Notes: generated from the letters alone by a model not told the origin. Counted from the stretch's first letter, positions 34,065 through 43,257 are shown. The stretch is 64,000 nucleotides of DNA from Alphaproteobacteria bacterium (GCA_037200445.1 JBBCGH010000001.1:434001-498000); one strand, 5' to 3'. Made by a program: numbers and translations.

Positions 34065-35417
34065 ATGGATCCGCGCAAGTTCAATGTCTGGAAAGGGGCT
34101 ACGGCAAGTTGCTGCTTCGTCCTTCTTTCCGTGTTTTGCCTTTCGGCGTCTGCGGCGCACGAGTTACCGCGGCGCGCGTTTCTCGGAGTGACCGGGCAAC
34201 CGACTCCTGACAATCACGTTCGGGTGGGCAGGATTTTTCCGAACAGCTCGGCCGCACGATCCGAGCTTGCGGTCGGGGACATTCTGCTTGCGCTCAATGG
34301 CACTCCAATCGAATCCGTTGACAGCTTCCTGGCGGGGGTGAAATCCCTCAAATCCCAGGACCGCCCCATCTATCGCGTGCAGCGTGGCGGCAAGGAGATG
34401 AATGTCGAGGTGGTGCTGGGCGAGTATCCCCGCGAGCAGCCGGGCGATATCGAAGTCCTCTATGACACCGTCGAAACGCGAAACGCCACGGTGCGAAGCA
34501 TACTGACGATGCCGGTCGGCAACACGCGCAAGCTACCATCGATCCTCTTCGTGCAGGGGTTTGACTGTGGTTCGGTCGACTGGCCCTTCCCCGAACCACA
34601 CCTCGCCCGCGAACTCGTTTACCGGCTGACCCGGGCGGGGTTTGCCGTCATGCGCAGCGAAAAGAGCGGGGTCGGAGACAGCACGGGTGCACCGTGTCGC
34701 GATGTTGATTTTCAAAGCGAAGTCTCGCTGTTCACGAGCGCCTTGAAGAAGCTCAAGTCCTACGACTTCGTGGACACCGGGAATGTCTTTATCTTCGGCC
34801 ACAGCGCGGGCGGCTGGGTCGCCCCGCTGGTGGCGGCGGAGGAACCGGTCAAGGGCATCGTGGCGTATGGCACGGTAGTGCGGCCCTACGCGGAGTACTT
34901 CGTCGAAAATTGGCGACGCAATCGGTGGCGTCGATCACAACGCGATCCGGTGCAACTCGAGGACGACCAACGCCTGATCGCGCAGCTTCTCCACTACCTC
35001 TTCGTGGAGAAGATCTCCGTGCGCGAGGTCACCGCCAGCCACCCTGAGCTCACGGCTGTCGCGAAGAGGCTGTTTCCCGAAGATGACGAGCACTTCAACG
35101 GTCCAAGGTCGTTGCAACACGTTCGGCAGCTGAACGACCAAAATATTGCGCGAGCCTGGGCGTCCTTGGATATTCCGGTACTCGCCCTGATCGGGGAGTT
35201 CGACATCAGGACACTTCCGATGGACCACGAATATATTGCCGCCATCGTAAACGCTCGTCACCCGGGCAAGGGAGCTTGGCGGCTTCTCCCAAAGATGGAT
35301 CACGGCTTTGCCTTGCATGAATCGCTGAATGACAGCGTTGCTCACGAGTTCGTGGGACCATTTGGCGATCAGGTCCTGCAGGAAACGGTCAGGTGGATAC
35401 GAGAGAGAACCGGATAG
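34065..35417 (+). CDS. exported PDZ-domain / alpha-beta hydrolase fusion
   Basis: A 450-residue protein with a Sec signal (CCFVLLSVFCLSASAA, cut after ~AHA-like residue 30), a PDZ domain (~38-115, FLGVTGQPTPDNHVRVGRIFPNSSAARSELAVGDILLALNGTPI) and an alpha/beta-hydrolase domain. The nucleophile is Ser247 in FGHSAGGW, the likely acid is in GEFDIRTL, and the His is in PKMDHGFAL. PDZ placed before a serine hydrolase resembles exported peptidase/esterase designs. The substrate is unknown. Flanking DNA looks lower in GC than neighbours, which hints at acquisition. Confidence 0.8.
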   Translation: MDPRKFNVWKGATASCCFVLLSVFCLSASAAHELPRRAFLGVTGQPTPDNHVRVGRIFPNSSAARSELAVGDILLALNGTPIESVDSFLAGVKSLKSQDRPIYRVQRGGKEMNVEVVLGEYPREQPGDIEVLYDTVETRNATVRSILTMPVGNTRKLPSILFVQGFDCGSVDWPFPEPHLARELVYRLTRAGFAVMRSEKSGVGDSTGAPCRDVDFQSEVSLFTSALKKLKSYDFVDTGNVFIFGHSAGGWVAPLVAAEEPVKGIVAYGTVVRPYAEYFVENWRRNRWRRSQRDPVQLEDDQRLIAQLLHYLFVEKISVREVTASHPELTAVAKRLFPEDDEHFNGPRSLQHVRQLNDQNIARAWASLDIPVLALIGEFDIRTLPMDHEYIAAIVNARHPGKGAWRLLPKMDHGFALHESLNDSVAHEFVGPFGDQVLQETVRWIRERTG

Positions 35418-35979
35418 GAAGCGAAGGTGTCGCTCGATGACTGCTCAGAGCTGTTCGGCGCCATGCGTTCGCTCGCGAGAGATCGGTTCTTGCGCTGACG
35501 GCAGACAAGGCTTTGCCGGTCAGACTTGCTCGGACCGCTCAACGACTGAGCTTCGCATTTTTTTGCACTTCCGGAAAAGCCGCCGGCTCGCTCACTCGGG
35601 AGGTCATGGGCACGGAATCGTGCGCGAGCCGGCGGTGAGGTCACACCGATCCTTAAGGGATAGGGTGCATGAGGATCGGCTGATCGCGACTGTCGCACGC
35701 GCGCTCCCGGCTTGCACAATGGAACCCGCGTGATGGCTAACACGGGGTGATCGCGCGCGCGTTTGTCGGTGTGTCGACACCGTCAGCGGTGCGGGGATGC
35801 CGCGATCGAGACTACAGCTGACGCGGAGCTATCCGCGCAGCCATCGCGATGACCGAACGTGTTGCTGACGATGAGCCAATCGAAGCGTAGACTTTTCCCA
35901 CCGTGCGCTCGACCGATCCATCGTCGGCCGCCATCGCAGATTCATTTGCGCAAGCGCGTAACGCTGTCGGGCATGTGCC
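35418..35979. other. 562-nt stretch with no convincing gene
   Basis: Open frames here are short, lack sensible starts and read as arginine/cysteine-rich nonsense. The main structure is a 12-bp perfect inverted repeat (35580-35591 and 35624-35635). A GTGTCGACAC palindrome occurs near 35769-35778. I see nothing else that can be named. Confidence 0.5.
35580..35635. repeat. inverted repeat, 12-bp arms
   Basis: Arms CCGCCGGCTCGC and GCGAGCCGGCGG are perfect complements with a 32-nt loop, in the gene-free stretch after the PDZ-hydrolase. There is no T-tract, so it is not a canonical terminator. Confidence 0.55.
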
Positions 35980-36564
35980 GTGTACCGATTGCAGGAAACC
36001 AGGCTTCTCAGGCTGTCGAGGCGCTGCGCTGTCGCAGGCGTCGTGGTGGTCGCCGGACTGATTGCGGCGAACGCAGTCCTGGGCACGGGCGGTCCTGGCC
36101 CAAGCATGGTGAAAGATCTGCCAAAGACGAAGTTTGCCCGGCCTGTGCGGGTAATTTCTCTCGAACGTCCGCGTGATCAGGAGCCGCCGCAGCAATCGCC
36201 GGCCGCAGCCACGCCGAGCGCAGCTCAATCCGCAACCGTCACCCCCGCCCCACCGCCATCGACGGCGCAGACACCGACATTCACGGCCCTGGTCGGGCTG
36301 CCGACGCCCGAAGAAGCGGCTCGCGCGGCGCACATCGTTCAGGAGAAGATTGCAGCCGAAAAGGCGCGCAAGAGGCGCATTGCGCGCGTACGAGCGATCG
36401 CGGCGGCACGCAGGATGGACCGACAGTCCTCTGAGCAGCACACGTCGCCTGATTACGCCTACGCGCCGCGCCCGTCATACGGGCCGTTTGGCCGGTCGCA
36501 GAACAGTTGGGGCAGTGGATGGAGCGGCAGGGACAGTGGATGGATGGACCGGGCGGGGAGGTAG
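35980..36564 (+). CDS. hypothetical membrane-anchored proline/alanine-rich protein
   Basis: A 194-residue protein read from a GTG; the start is uncertain. It has one hydrophobic segment (VAGVVVVAGLIAANAVLG, ~18-36), then a Pro/Ala/Ser/Thr linker (~65-105), a basic helix (EEAARAAHIVQEKIAAEKARKRRIARVRAIAAARRM) and a Gly/Ser/Trp-rich end. No family is recognised. The composition suggests an envelope-associated protein with a disordered linker. Codon pattern supports coding, but this is one of the weaker calls. Confidence 0.5.
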   Translation: MYRLQETRLLRLSRRCAVAGVVVVAGLIAANAVLGTGGPGPSMVKDLPKTKFARPVRVISLERPRDQEPPQQSPAAATPSAAQSATVTPAPPPSTAQTPTFTALVGLPTPEEAARAAHIVQEKIAAEKARKRRIARVRAIAAARRMDRQSSEQHTSPDYAYAPRPSYGPFGRSQNSWGSGWSGRDSGWMDRAGR

Positions 36565-36574
36565 CAAGACTCGG

Positions 36575-37612
36575 TTAGCTCAACTCCCTCCGCACCATCG
36601 CCGCTCCATCCGCGAGTGCCTTCAGCTTCCCGAACGCGACCTCGCGCGAGAGATATTTCATGCCGCAGTCGGGCGCCGGGATCAGGCGGTCGGGCGAGAC
36701 GTATTTCAGGCCCGCTCGGATGCGCTCGGCGACCTGTTCGGGTTGCTCGACGATCTGGTCGCCCAAATTGATCACGCCGAGCATGATCTTCTTGTTCGAG
36801 AGGTTCTTCAGAACACCGAGATCGATCTGGGGCTGCGCCGACTCGATCGAGATTTGCTGCGCCGCGGAGTCTGCGAGCTCTTCGAGGAAAAAGTAGCTCG
36901 ACGCCTTGTTCTTCACCAGAAACGCGTAGCCGAAGCACAGGTGCACCACGGTCGGCACCGTGATGCCGTCGAGCGCGCGGTTGATCGCCTTGATGGCGTA
37001 GCGGCGCGCCCCGTCCGGATCGTTGCGCAGCCACGGCTCGTCGAGCTGGATCACGTCGGCGCCGGCCTTCACGAGATCCTTTGCCTCCTCGTTCACCGCG
37101 ATGGCGTAGTCCATCGCGAGTTCTTCCTGGTCCTTGTAGAATTCACTCTGCACCTGCTGCGTCATCGTGAAGGGACCGGGCAGGGTGATCTTCGCGGCCC
37201 GATCGGTGTTGCGGCGGAGGAATTCCATGTCGCGCACTTCGACTGCGTTACGGCGACGCACCTTGCCGACGACCCGCGGCAGCGCGGTTTCGACGCCGGC
37301 GCCGGCGCGCGCCTTCACCATCGCGGGTTTGTCGATATCGACGCCGTCGAGCGCGGTCGCGAAGCGGTTCGAGTAGCTCTCACGGCGCATCTCGCCGTCG
37401 GTGATGATGTCGATGCCGGCGCGTTCCATGTCGCGGATCGCGATCAGCGTGGCGTCGTCCTGCGCCTGCTCGAGCCAGGGCTCGGCAACCCGCCAGATTT
37501 CTTTCATCCGCACGCGCGGCACGGTCTGCGACTTGAAGATTTTTTCGTCGACCAGCCAGGCGGGCTGCGGATAGGAGCCGACGACCGTCGTCGGCAGAAG
37601 TTGTTCGGCCAT
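36575..37612 (-). CDS. MetE C-terminal-domain-like methyltransferase (cobalamin-independent methionine synthase family)
   Basis: A 345-residue UROD/MetE-barrel protein equivalent to the C-terminal catalytic half of MetE. All four zinc ligands can be seen: His and Cys in VHLCFGY, Glu in ISIESAQPQ and Cys in PAPDCGMKYLSRE. GSYPQPAWL at the start and TDGEMRRESY are also typical. Stand-alone versions often transfer methyl groups from substrates other than methyl-folate. It is followed upstream on the same strand by a ThDP enzyme (28 nt). ATG at MAEQLLPTT gives the family start. Confidence 0.85.
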   Translation of the reverse strand: MAEQLLPTTVVGSYPQPAWLVDEKIFKSQTVPRVRMKEIWRVAEPWLEQAQDDATLIAIRDMERAGIDIITDGEMRRESYSNRFATALDGVDIDKPAMVKARAGAGVETALPRVVGKVRRRNAVEVRDMEFLRRNTDRAAKITLPGPFTMTQQVQSEFYKDQEELAMDYAIAVNEEAKDLVKAGADVIQLDEPWLRNDPDGARRYAIKAINRALDGITVPTVVHLCFGYAFLVKNKASSYFFLEELADSAAQQISIESAQPQIDLGVLKNLSNKKIMLGVINLGDQIVEQPEQVAERIRAGLKYVSPDRLIPAPDCGMKYLSREVAFGKLKALADGAAMVRRELS

Positions 37613-37640
37613 AGGGCAGTTCCAGTTTTCTTCTTGGTTC

Positions 37641-39311
37641 TTACTTGAACTCCCGAGCCAAGGCGACATCGATCAGCGTTGGGCTGCTGCCCGCCATGGC
37701 CTTGGCGATCAGGTCGGTCGCGTCATGCACGGTGGTGGCGCGCTCGGCCGCAACGCCGAGCGAGCGCGCAAGGCCGACGAAGTCGATCGCCGGATCGTTG
37801 AGCTCCATGCCGACGTAGCGATCGAGCTGCGCCGCGTAGCCGCGCTGCGCGAACACGCGTTGCTTGAGAATGCGATAGGACGTGTTGTTGAAGATCACGA
37901 AAGTGACGCCGAGCTTGTAGCGCGCCGCGGTCCATAGCGCCTGGCAGGTATACATAGCCGAGCCGTCGCCCGAGAGGCAGATCACCGGCCGGTCGGGCAG
38001 CGCGAGCTTCACGCCGATCGCGGCTGGCAGGCCCCAGCCGATGCCACCGCCGCGCAGGCCGAAGTAGCTCTGCGGGTCGTCGCTCTTGATGAGCTGGCGC
38101 AGGCCGCCGCTCGACGACACGGTCTCGTCGATCACCACGGCGTCTTTCGGCAGGATCTCGCTGATCGCGTGGATCAGCGCGAGCGGCTGCACCGGCGTTT
38201 CGCTGGCGAGCGATTTCGCCCGCGCGCGCAGCTTTTCGAGGTCGGCGCGGCCGGCATCGCTTGCCGCTTTGAGGCGATCCCGCGCGGATTTCTGCGCCGC
38301 AGCCGGCATCGCGGCGCGCGTCGCCTCGATCAGCTCCGGCAGTGTCGCCTTCGGACAGCCGAGGATCGCGGCTTCGGTCGGGAAGTTCTTTCCGAGCTCC
38401 CACGGATCGGGGTCGAGGTGGACGATCTTGAGATCCGAGGAGATCGGCTGGACGTCGTCGGGCAGCGACAGCGCAAACAGGTCTGCGCCAGCCGAGAACA
38501 GCACGTCGTGCTGGTCGAAGATCTTGCGCATCGCCTTTTGCGAGCGTGCCATCGCGCCGCGGAACAGCGGATGGCTCGACGGGAACGACGCGGTGTTGGA
38601 AATCAGCTCGGCATAGACCGGCGCGCCGAGCAATTCGGCAAGCGCGACCATCTCGGATAGCGCGCGGCTTTGCGCGACCGCATCGCCCGCCATGATCACG
38701 GGCTTCTTGGCGCCGGCGAGAACTTTCGCGGCGGCCTCGATTGCGGTCTTTTCCCCACGCACACGGCCCGGCACGCGCGTCGGCGCCATCAGGTCGATGT
38801 CGGCTTCGAGCTTGAGGATGTCGCCCGGCAGCGACAGGAACACCGGCCCGGTCGGCGGCGCCAGCGCGGTCTTGGCGGCGCGGTGCACCATCAGCGCCAA
38901 ATCCTCGATGCGATGCACTTCGTCCGACCACTTCACCAATGGCCGCGCGATCGGCGGCAGGTCCGCGTACAGGATCGGCTCGGTGCGGTTGAAATCCTGG
39001 TCGTGCTGGCCGGCTGTGACCAGGATGGGCGAGCCCGCCTTCTGGGCGTCGTAGAGCATGCCCATCGCGTTGCCGAGACCGGGCGTCACATGCAGGTTGA
39101 CGACGGTGAGCTTGCCGGAGGCCTGCGCATAGCCGTCGGCCATCGCCATCACGGTCGCCTCCTGCAGGCCGAGCACGTAGCGCATCTCGTTGTCGACCGC
39201 GAGCGCATCCATCAGCGGTAGCTCGGTGGTGCCGGGATTGCCGAACAGGATGTCGACGCCCTCCTGCTTCAGGATCTCAAGGAACGCGCGCTTTCCGGAA
39301 ATGACGGGCAA
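37641..39311 (-). CDS. thiamine-diphosphate-dependent enzyme (acetolactate synthase / benzoylformate decarboxylase-like)
   Basis: A 556-residue ThDP enzyme with the three usual domains. The activating Glu30 is in GNPGTTELPLMDAL, the central domain has KKPVIMAGDAVAQS, and the ThDP/Mg motif is LSGDGSAMYTCQALWTAARY ... FVIFNN. The arrangement favours decarboxylases or synthases such as MdlC or IlvB paralogues; no small regulatory subunit is adjacent, which argues against classical acetolactate synthase. The substrate is unknown. It is probably co-transcribed with the MetE-like gene. Confidence 0.88.
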   Translation of the reverse strand: MPVISGKRAFLEILKQEGVDILFGNPGTTELPLMDALAVDNEMRYVLGLQEATVMAMADGYAQASGKLTVVNLHVTPGLGNAMGMLYDAQKAGSPILVTAGQHDQDFNRTEPILYADLPPIARPLVKWSDEVHRIEDLALMVHRAAKTALAPPTGPVFLSLPGDILKLEADIDLMAPTRVPGRVRGEKTAIEAAAKVLAGAKKPVIMAGDAVAQSRALSEMVALAELLGAPVYAELISNTASFPSSHPLFRGAMARSQKAMRKIFDQHDVLFSAGADLFALSLPDDVQPISSDLKIVHLDPDPWELGKNFPTEAAILGCPKATLPELIEATRAAMPAAAQKSARDRLKAASDAGRADLEKLRARAKSLASETPVQPLALIHAISEILPKDAVVIDETVSSSGGLRQLIKSDDPQSYFGLRGGGIGWGLPAAIGVKLALPDRPVICLSGDGSAMYTCQALWTAARYKLGVTFVIFNNTSYRILKQRVFAQRGYAAQLDRYVGMELNDPAIDFVGLARSLGVAAERATTVHDATDLIAKAMAGSSPTLIDVALAREFK

Positions 39312-39334
39312 GACTTCCTCCGCTCTCTCTTTTC

Positions 39335-39427
39335 GTCATCGCCCGCGCAGGCGGGCGATCCAGTAAACGTTGGCCTTCATTACGTTTGTCGGTGGTTACT
39401 GGTTGCCCCGCCTTCGCGGGGCATGAC
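39335..39427. repeat. dispersed palindromic element (GTCATCGCCCG... type)
   Basis: Imperfect inverted repeat: the left part (GTCATCGCCCGCGCAGGCG followed by CCAGTAA) mirrors the right part (TTACTGG followed by GCCCCGCCTTCGCGGGGC and ATGAC). Each half carries its own small GC hairpin. This class is widespread between genes in Bradyrhizobium relatives. It separates the ThDP enzyme from the MaoC gene. Confidence 0.75.
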
Positions 39428-39436
39428 ATGGGTGGG

Positions 39437-39937
39437 TTACTTCCGCAGCAGATATTTGTGTTCGCCGGTGAGCACCAGCTCCGAGTTCTGATTGTGGATG
39501 GTCGCCGCCATGACGACAATGCCGGTCGTGCGCTGCGGGATCAGCGCCGTGATCGCGAGCGCCGGATAGAGCGTGTCTCCGACGTAGACGCCCTTGAGAA
39601 ACTTCGACGACTGTTCGACGAAGCCGATCAAGGCGTCACCGATCATATGCGGAAACGAGCCGGCGCCGGCGGCCGAGAAGCAGAGCACCTGAAAGCCGTG
39701 CGCCAGCATGCCGCGCAGGCCGCGCGCCTTGCAGTATTCGGCGTCATAGTGAATGGGATGGTTGTCGCCCGAAAGCATCTGGAAGGCCGCAAAATGCGCA
39801 ACCGTCACGGTGCGGCTCGGGCTGCGAAACACCTCGCCGACCTTCAGATCGCCAAAGCCGCGCCGCCCGGTGACGCTGAACGCCTTCGGATCGAACTCCA
39901 CGCCGCCCCGCCTTGTGTTTGCTGTGGCGAATGGCAT
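39437..39937 (-). CDS. MaoC-family (R)-hydratase
   Basis: A 166-residue single-hotdog hydratase that adds water to enoyl thioesters. The catalytic Asp and His are in the MaoC motif SGDNHPIHYDAEYCKARGLRG, followed by MLAHGFQVLCF. ATG 39937 is used; an upstream start would run into the divergent cupin gene. It lies near the ThDP and MetE-like genes on the same strand, though a repeat element intervenes. Confidence 0.88.
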   Translation of the reverse strand: MPFATANTRRGGVEFDPKAFSVTGRRGFGDLKVGEVFRSPSRTVTVAHFAAFQMLSGDNHPIHYDAEYCKARGLRGMLAHGFQVLCFSAAGAGSFPHMIGDALIGFVEQSSKFLKGVYVGDTLYPALAITALIPQRTTGIVVMAATIHNQNSELVLTGEHKYLLRK

Positions 39938-39996
39938 CCTAGCGCGGGGACGAGGAGGGCGGAAATAGCGCGTCTTGCAAGACGCGCCGGGGAGCC

Positions 39997-40644
39997 ATGC
40001 ATCCCGAACTACGGCTGATCGAGGACTTTCTGACTGACCGCGGCGTGCTGTCGCTGCCTGCGCTGCCACGCATGGTCTATGTGGTGCGCGGCGCGATCAC
40101 CATCGGCCAGCGCGTGTTGGGGTCGGGAGAGGCGCTGTTTTCCGAGGACCTGCTCACGGCGCACGCCGAGGGTACCGGCGCGACGCTATGGCGCTTCGAG
40201 CTCTCCGATCCGCGCCAGCCCGCCATTCAGCTCAAAGGCTCCAGCCTGCGCGCGACCCAGATGCTGGCGGTTTCGCTCGAAAGCCTGCCGGAGGGCGACT
40301 TGCTTTGGCGCGGCGACAGCGTCGCGTTTCCGCCCGGCGGCTGCGCGTATTTGCATCGCCATCAGGGGCCGGGCATCCGCTGCCTGATCGATGGGACCCT
40401 GCGCATCGACACCAATGGGGAATCCCACACCTACGGCATCGGCGATCCCTGGTTCGAGAACGGCGCGGCGCCGGTCTTCGCGCAGGCCGGCGAACGGGCG
40501 ACGCGCTTTGTGCGCGTGCTGATCCTGCCGCGCGCGCTGATCGGGAAAAGCTCGATCCGGTACGTCAACGAAGAAGACAAGGACAAACCGAAGACCCAGC
40601 AGTATCGGGTCTTCGTCGACGCGCCGCTGACAAGGCCGGCTTAG
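39997..40644 (+). CDS. cupin-like protein, unknown function
   Basis: A 215-residue protein with two related beta-rich halves. The second holds a cupin-like patch, WRGDSVAFPPGGCAYLHRHQGPGIRCLIDGTLRI, with possible metal-binding His-x-His, then GDPWFENGAAPVFAQ. It has no signal peptide. The substrate is unknown. It is divergent from the MaoC gene (59 nt), and its stop overlaps the convergent bolA stop by 4 nt. Confidence 0.75.
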   Translation: MHPELRLIEDFLTDRGVLSLPALPRMVYVVRGAITIGQRVLGSGEALFSEDLLTAHAEGTGATLWRFELSDPRQPAIQLKGSSLRATQMLAVSLESLPEGDLLWRGDSVAFPPGGCAYLHRHQGPGIRCLIDGTLRIDTNGESHTYGIGDPWFENGAAPVFAQAGERATRFVRVLILPRALIGKSSIRYVNEEDKDKPKTQQYRVFVDAPLTRPA

Positions 40645-40919
40645 TCGCGGGTTGCTTCGCCCGGCGCATTCGCATGGATCGCCAGCGCGTGCACCCCGCC
40701 GGCGAGCTCGGCCGCGAGCGTCGCATTGACCATGCGATGACGCTCGATCCGGCCCTTTCCCCGGAAGGCCTCCGACACAATATAAACCCTGAAATGCGTC
40801 TCCCCGCCCGGCCGATGGCCCGCATGGCCCTCGTGCTGGTGCGATTCATCGACAACCCGCAAGGCGGCCGGGGCGAAAGCCCCGGTCAACTTTTCCGTGA
40901 TGATATCGGCGGTTCGCAT
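40641..40919 (-). CDS. BolA-family protein
   Basis: A 92-residue BolA/IbaG-type protein that pairs with monothiol glutaredoxins in iron-sulfur handling. Its features are ITEKLTGAFAPAALRVVDESHQHEGHAGHRPGGETHFRVYIVS, containing the conserved His cluster, and RIERHRMVNATLAAEL with the invariant RHR-x-V/N patch. The BolA - J-domain - cobS order is one I recall from Hyphomicrobiales. Confidence 0.93.
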   Translation of the reverse strand: MRTADIITEKLTGAFAPAALRVVDESHQHEGHAGHRPGGETHFRVYIVSEAFRGKGRIERHRMVNATLAAELAGGVHALAIHANAPGEATRD

Positions 40920-41039
40920 CGGCGCGCTTTAAGGCTTCAGGGCTCGCCCGGTCAACCACGGAAACGGGCTGTCGGCCGCGCGTCATTTTGATTTGTCAAG
41001 CTTGCGGCGCCTGCTTCGCAGTCCGCATAATGGAAGGTC

Positions 41040-41645
41040 ATGAAACTCGACTCGCCTCTGTTCAACCGCATCCGGGTCAAGCCCGACGAGGAGCGCAAGC
41101 CGGTCGGCGACTTGCCGGCGTGCCAGTGGCCGGGCTGTGCCTGCGAGGGGACGCATCGCGCGCCGAAGGGGCGCCTTCGCGAGAACCAGTACTGGCGCTT
41201 CTGCCTGGAGCATGTGCGCGAGTACAACAGTTCGTACAACTATTTTGCCGGAATGAGCGACGAGGCGGTCGCGCGCTATCAGAAGGACGCGGTGACGGGC
41301 CATCTGCCGACCTGGAAGATGGGCTTCAACGGCAGCGTTGACGATTTCGCGGCGCGCGCTTCGCAGGATCCGTTCGACGTGCTGCGCGAGCTCGGAGGTG
41401 GGCGCGGGCGTGCCTATACGGAGAAACCGGCGCAAGAGGCGCGACAGGTTCGCAACGCCGAGCGCAAGGCCTTCGATACGCTCGGCCTTGAGGTCGATGC
41501 CGAAGCCTCCGAGATCAAGGCGCGCTTCAAGGAACTGGTGAAGCGTCATCATCCCGACGCGAACGGGGGCGATCGCTCGACCGAGGATCACCTCGTCGCC
41601 GTCATCCAGGCCTACAATTATCTCAAGTCGGCGAAATTCTGCTGA
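41040..41645 (+). CDS. J-domain (DnaJ-like) protein
   Basis: A 201-residue protein with an N-terminal cysteine-containing segment (PACQWPGCACEGTHRAP) and a C-terminal J domain (~135-195): AFDTLGLEVDAEASEIKARFKELVKRHHPDANGG, including the HPD tripeptide that stimulates DnaK ATPase. The J domain placed at the C-terminus is typical of this alphaproteobacterial group next to cobS. It may deliver a specific client to DnaK, possibly for cobaltochelatase assembly, which is inference from context only. Confidence 0.9.
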   Translation: MKLDSPLFNRIRVKPDEERKPVGDLPACQWPGCACEGTHRAPKGRLRENQYWRFCLEHVREYNSSYNYFAGMSDEAVARYQKDAVTGHLPTWKMGFNGSVDDFAARASQDPFDVLRELGGGRGRAYTEKPAQEARQVRNAERKAFDTLGLEVDAEASEIKARFKELVKRHHPDANGGDRSTEDHLVAVIQAYNYLKSAKFC

Positions 41646-41838
41646 GGCGGGGCAGGGCCCTGCGCGAGCCGCTGAATCTTCACGCGAAGTGGCTAAGGCT
41701 ATGAAAAATTGTGATATTTGGCCCGCGCCGAATGGCTATCGCACCGCACGCGGTTTCTGATAGTTTCGTGACGAATATTCCGGTCCCGCAGGATCAGTTG
41801 TGAGTGTCTCGGGGTTACCCTGAGGCCACGGAGGAACA

Positions 41839-42828
41839 ATGGCTGCCGCTACGCAGGAAGTCGCCGGTCTGCCCGACATGAAGGTGTCGGTGAGGCAGGT
41901 GTTTGGCATCGATAGCGACATGGAGGTCCCGGCCTATTCGGAGCCGGACGATCATGTGCCGGATGTCGACCAGGATTACCGCTTCGACCGGGCGACAACG
42001 CTCGCGATCCTTGCGGGCTTCTCGCGCAATCGCCGCGTCATCGTCTCGGGCTATCATGGCACCGGCAAGTCGACGCATATCGAGCAGGTCGCAGCAAGGC
42101 TCAACTGGCCGTGCGTGCGCGTCAATCTCGACAGCCACATCAGCCGTATCGACCTGATCGGCAAGGACGCCATCGTCATCAAGGAGGGCCAGCAGGTCAC
42201 GGAGTTTCGCGACGGCATCTTGCCGTGGGCTTACCAGCACAATGTCGCGCTCTGCTTCGACGAGTATGACGCCGGCCGCCCCGACGTGATGTTCGTGATC
42301 CAGCGCGTGCTGGAGTCCTCGGGCCGCCTGACGCTGCTCGACCAGAGCCGCGTGATCCGACCTCACCCGGCGTTCCGGCTGTTCGCGACCGCGAACACCA
42401 TCGGGCTCGGCGACACCACCGGCCTCTATCACGGCACCCAGCAGATCAACCAAGCGCAGATGGACCGCTGGTCGATCGTTACCACGCTCAACTATCTGCC
42501 CCACGACAACGAGGTCGAGATCGTGCTCGCCAAGGCGAAGCCCTATCGCACGACGGAAGGCCGCGACATCGTCAACAAGATGGTGCGTGTCGCGGACCTG
42601 ACGCGCAACGCCTTCATGAATGGCGATATCTCGACCGTGATGAGCCCGCGCACGGTCATCACCTGGGCCGAGAACGCCGAGATTTTCGGCGGCGACATCG
42701 GCTTTGCGTTCCGGCTCACCTTCGTGAACAAGTGCGACGAGCTGGAGCGGCCGATCGTGGCGGAGTTCTACCAGCGCTGCTTCGGCGTCGAGCTGCCGGA
42801 AAGTTCGGTGAACGTCGCGCTGACCTGA
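41839..42828 (+). CDS. cobS: cobaltochelatase subunit CobS
   Basis: A 329-residue AAA+ ATPase of the aerobic cobaltochelatase that inserts cobalt into hydrogenobyrinic acid a,c-diamide, together with CobT and CobN. Walker A is [10 protein letters not shown] (~residue 73) and Walker B is [32 protein letters not shown] and the sensor segment [20 protein letters not shown] follow. Length matches known CobS. cobT lies downstream, but a GNAT gene intervenes. No cobalamin riboswitch was recognised in the 193-nt gap upstream. Confidence 0.97.
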   Translation: MAAATQEVAGLPDMKVSVRQVFGIDSDMEVPAYSEPDDHVPDVDQDYRFDRATTLAILAGFSRNRRVIVSGYHGTGKSTHIEQVAARLNWPCVRVNLDSHISRIDLIGKDAIVIKEGQQVTEFRDGILPWAYQHNVALCFDEYDAGRPDVMFVIQRVLESSGRLTLLDQSRVIRPHPAFRLFATANTIGLGDTTGLYHGTQQINQAQMDRWSIVTTLNYLPHDNEVEIVLAKAKPYRTTEGRDIVNKMVRVADLTRNAFMNGDISTVMSPRTVITWAENAEIFGGDIGFAFRLTFVNKCDELERPIVAEFYQRCFGVELPESSVNVALT

Positions 42829-42840
42829 AAGGCTGGCACA

Positions 42841-43251
42841 ATGGGTGTCCAAGTCGAGGCCACCTATGGCACGACAAAGAAATTCGTCGCGGCCGGCCTT
42901 GAGAGCTTCAATCGCCAGCACATGACCCGCAGCCCGCCGAAATCTTTCGCGCTGACAGCGAGAGAGGGCGGCAAGGCACGGGGCGGCCTGATGGCTGAAG
43001 GTGTCGGTGAATGGATCGTTATCAGCCTTTTGTGGGTGGAGGATGGTTTTCGCCGGCGCGGACACGGAAGCTCTTTGCTTCGGAAGGCAGAGGCAGAAGC
43101 CAAGGGCCGGGGTGCAAAAGGCGTTCTGGTCGACACGTTCTCCTTCCAGGCCCCGGCCTTCTACGAAAAGCACGGCTACTCGGCGTACGGGCAGGTCGAT
43201 GATTTTCCCGAAGCGGGAATGATTTGGTACCGATTCAAGAAGGCGCTTTGA
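42841..43251 (+). CDS. GNAT-family N-acetyltransferase between cobS and cobT
   Basis: A 136-residue acetyltransferase. The acetyl-CoA loop is in VEDGFRRRGHGSSLLRKAEAEAKGRG, followed by KGVLVDTFSFQAPAFYEKHGYSAYGQV, the usual GNAT end. It begins 12 nt after cobS and ends 6 nt before cobT, so it is co-transcribed with them although it has no known part in cobalamin synthesis. Its reaction partner is unknown. Confidence 0.88.
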   Translation: MGVQVEATYGTTKKFVAAGLESFNRQHMTRSPPKSFALTAREGGKARGGLMAEGVGEWIVISLLWVEDGFRRRGHGSSLLRKAEAEAKGRGAKGVLVDTFSFQAPAFYEKHGYSAYGQVDDFPEAGMIWYRFKKAL

Positions 43252-43257
43252 TCGTCA

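Noticed and set aside
35329-35733. 134-codon plus-strand frame after the PDZ-hydrolase
   Set aside because: It overlaps the hydrolase end, is rich in Arg/Cys/Ser, and has no sensible start or homology-like block.
41646-41838. Possible cobalamin riboswitch before cobS
   Set aside because: I looked for the B12-box and could not see it; the gap is only 193 nt and lacks the usual stem pattern.
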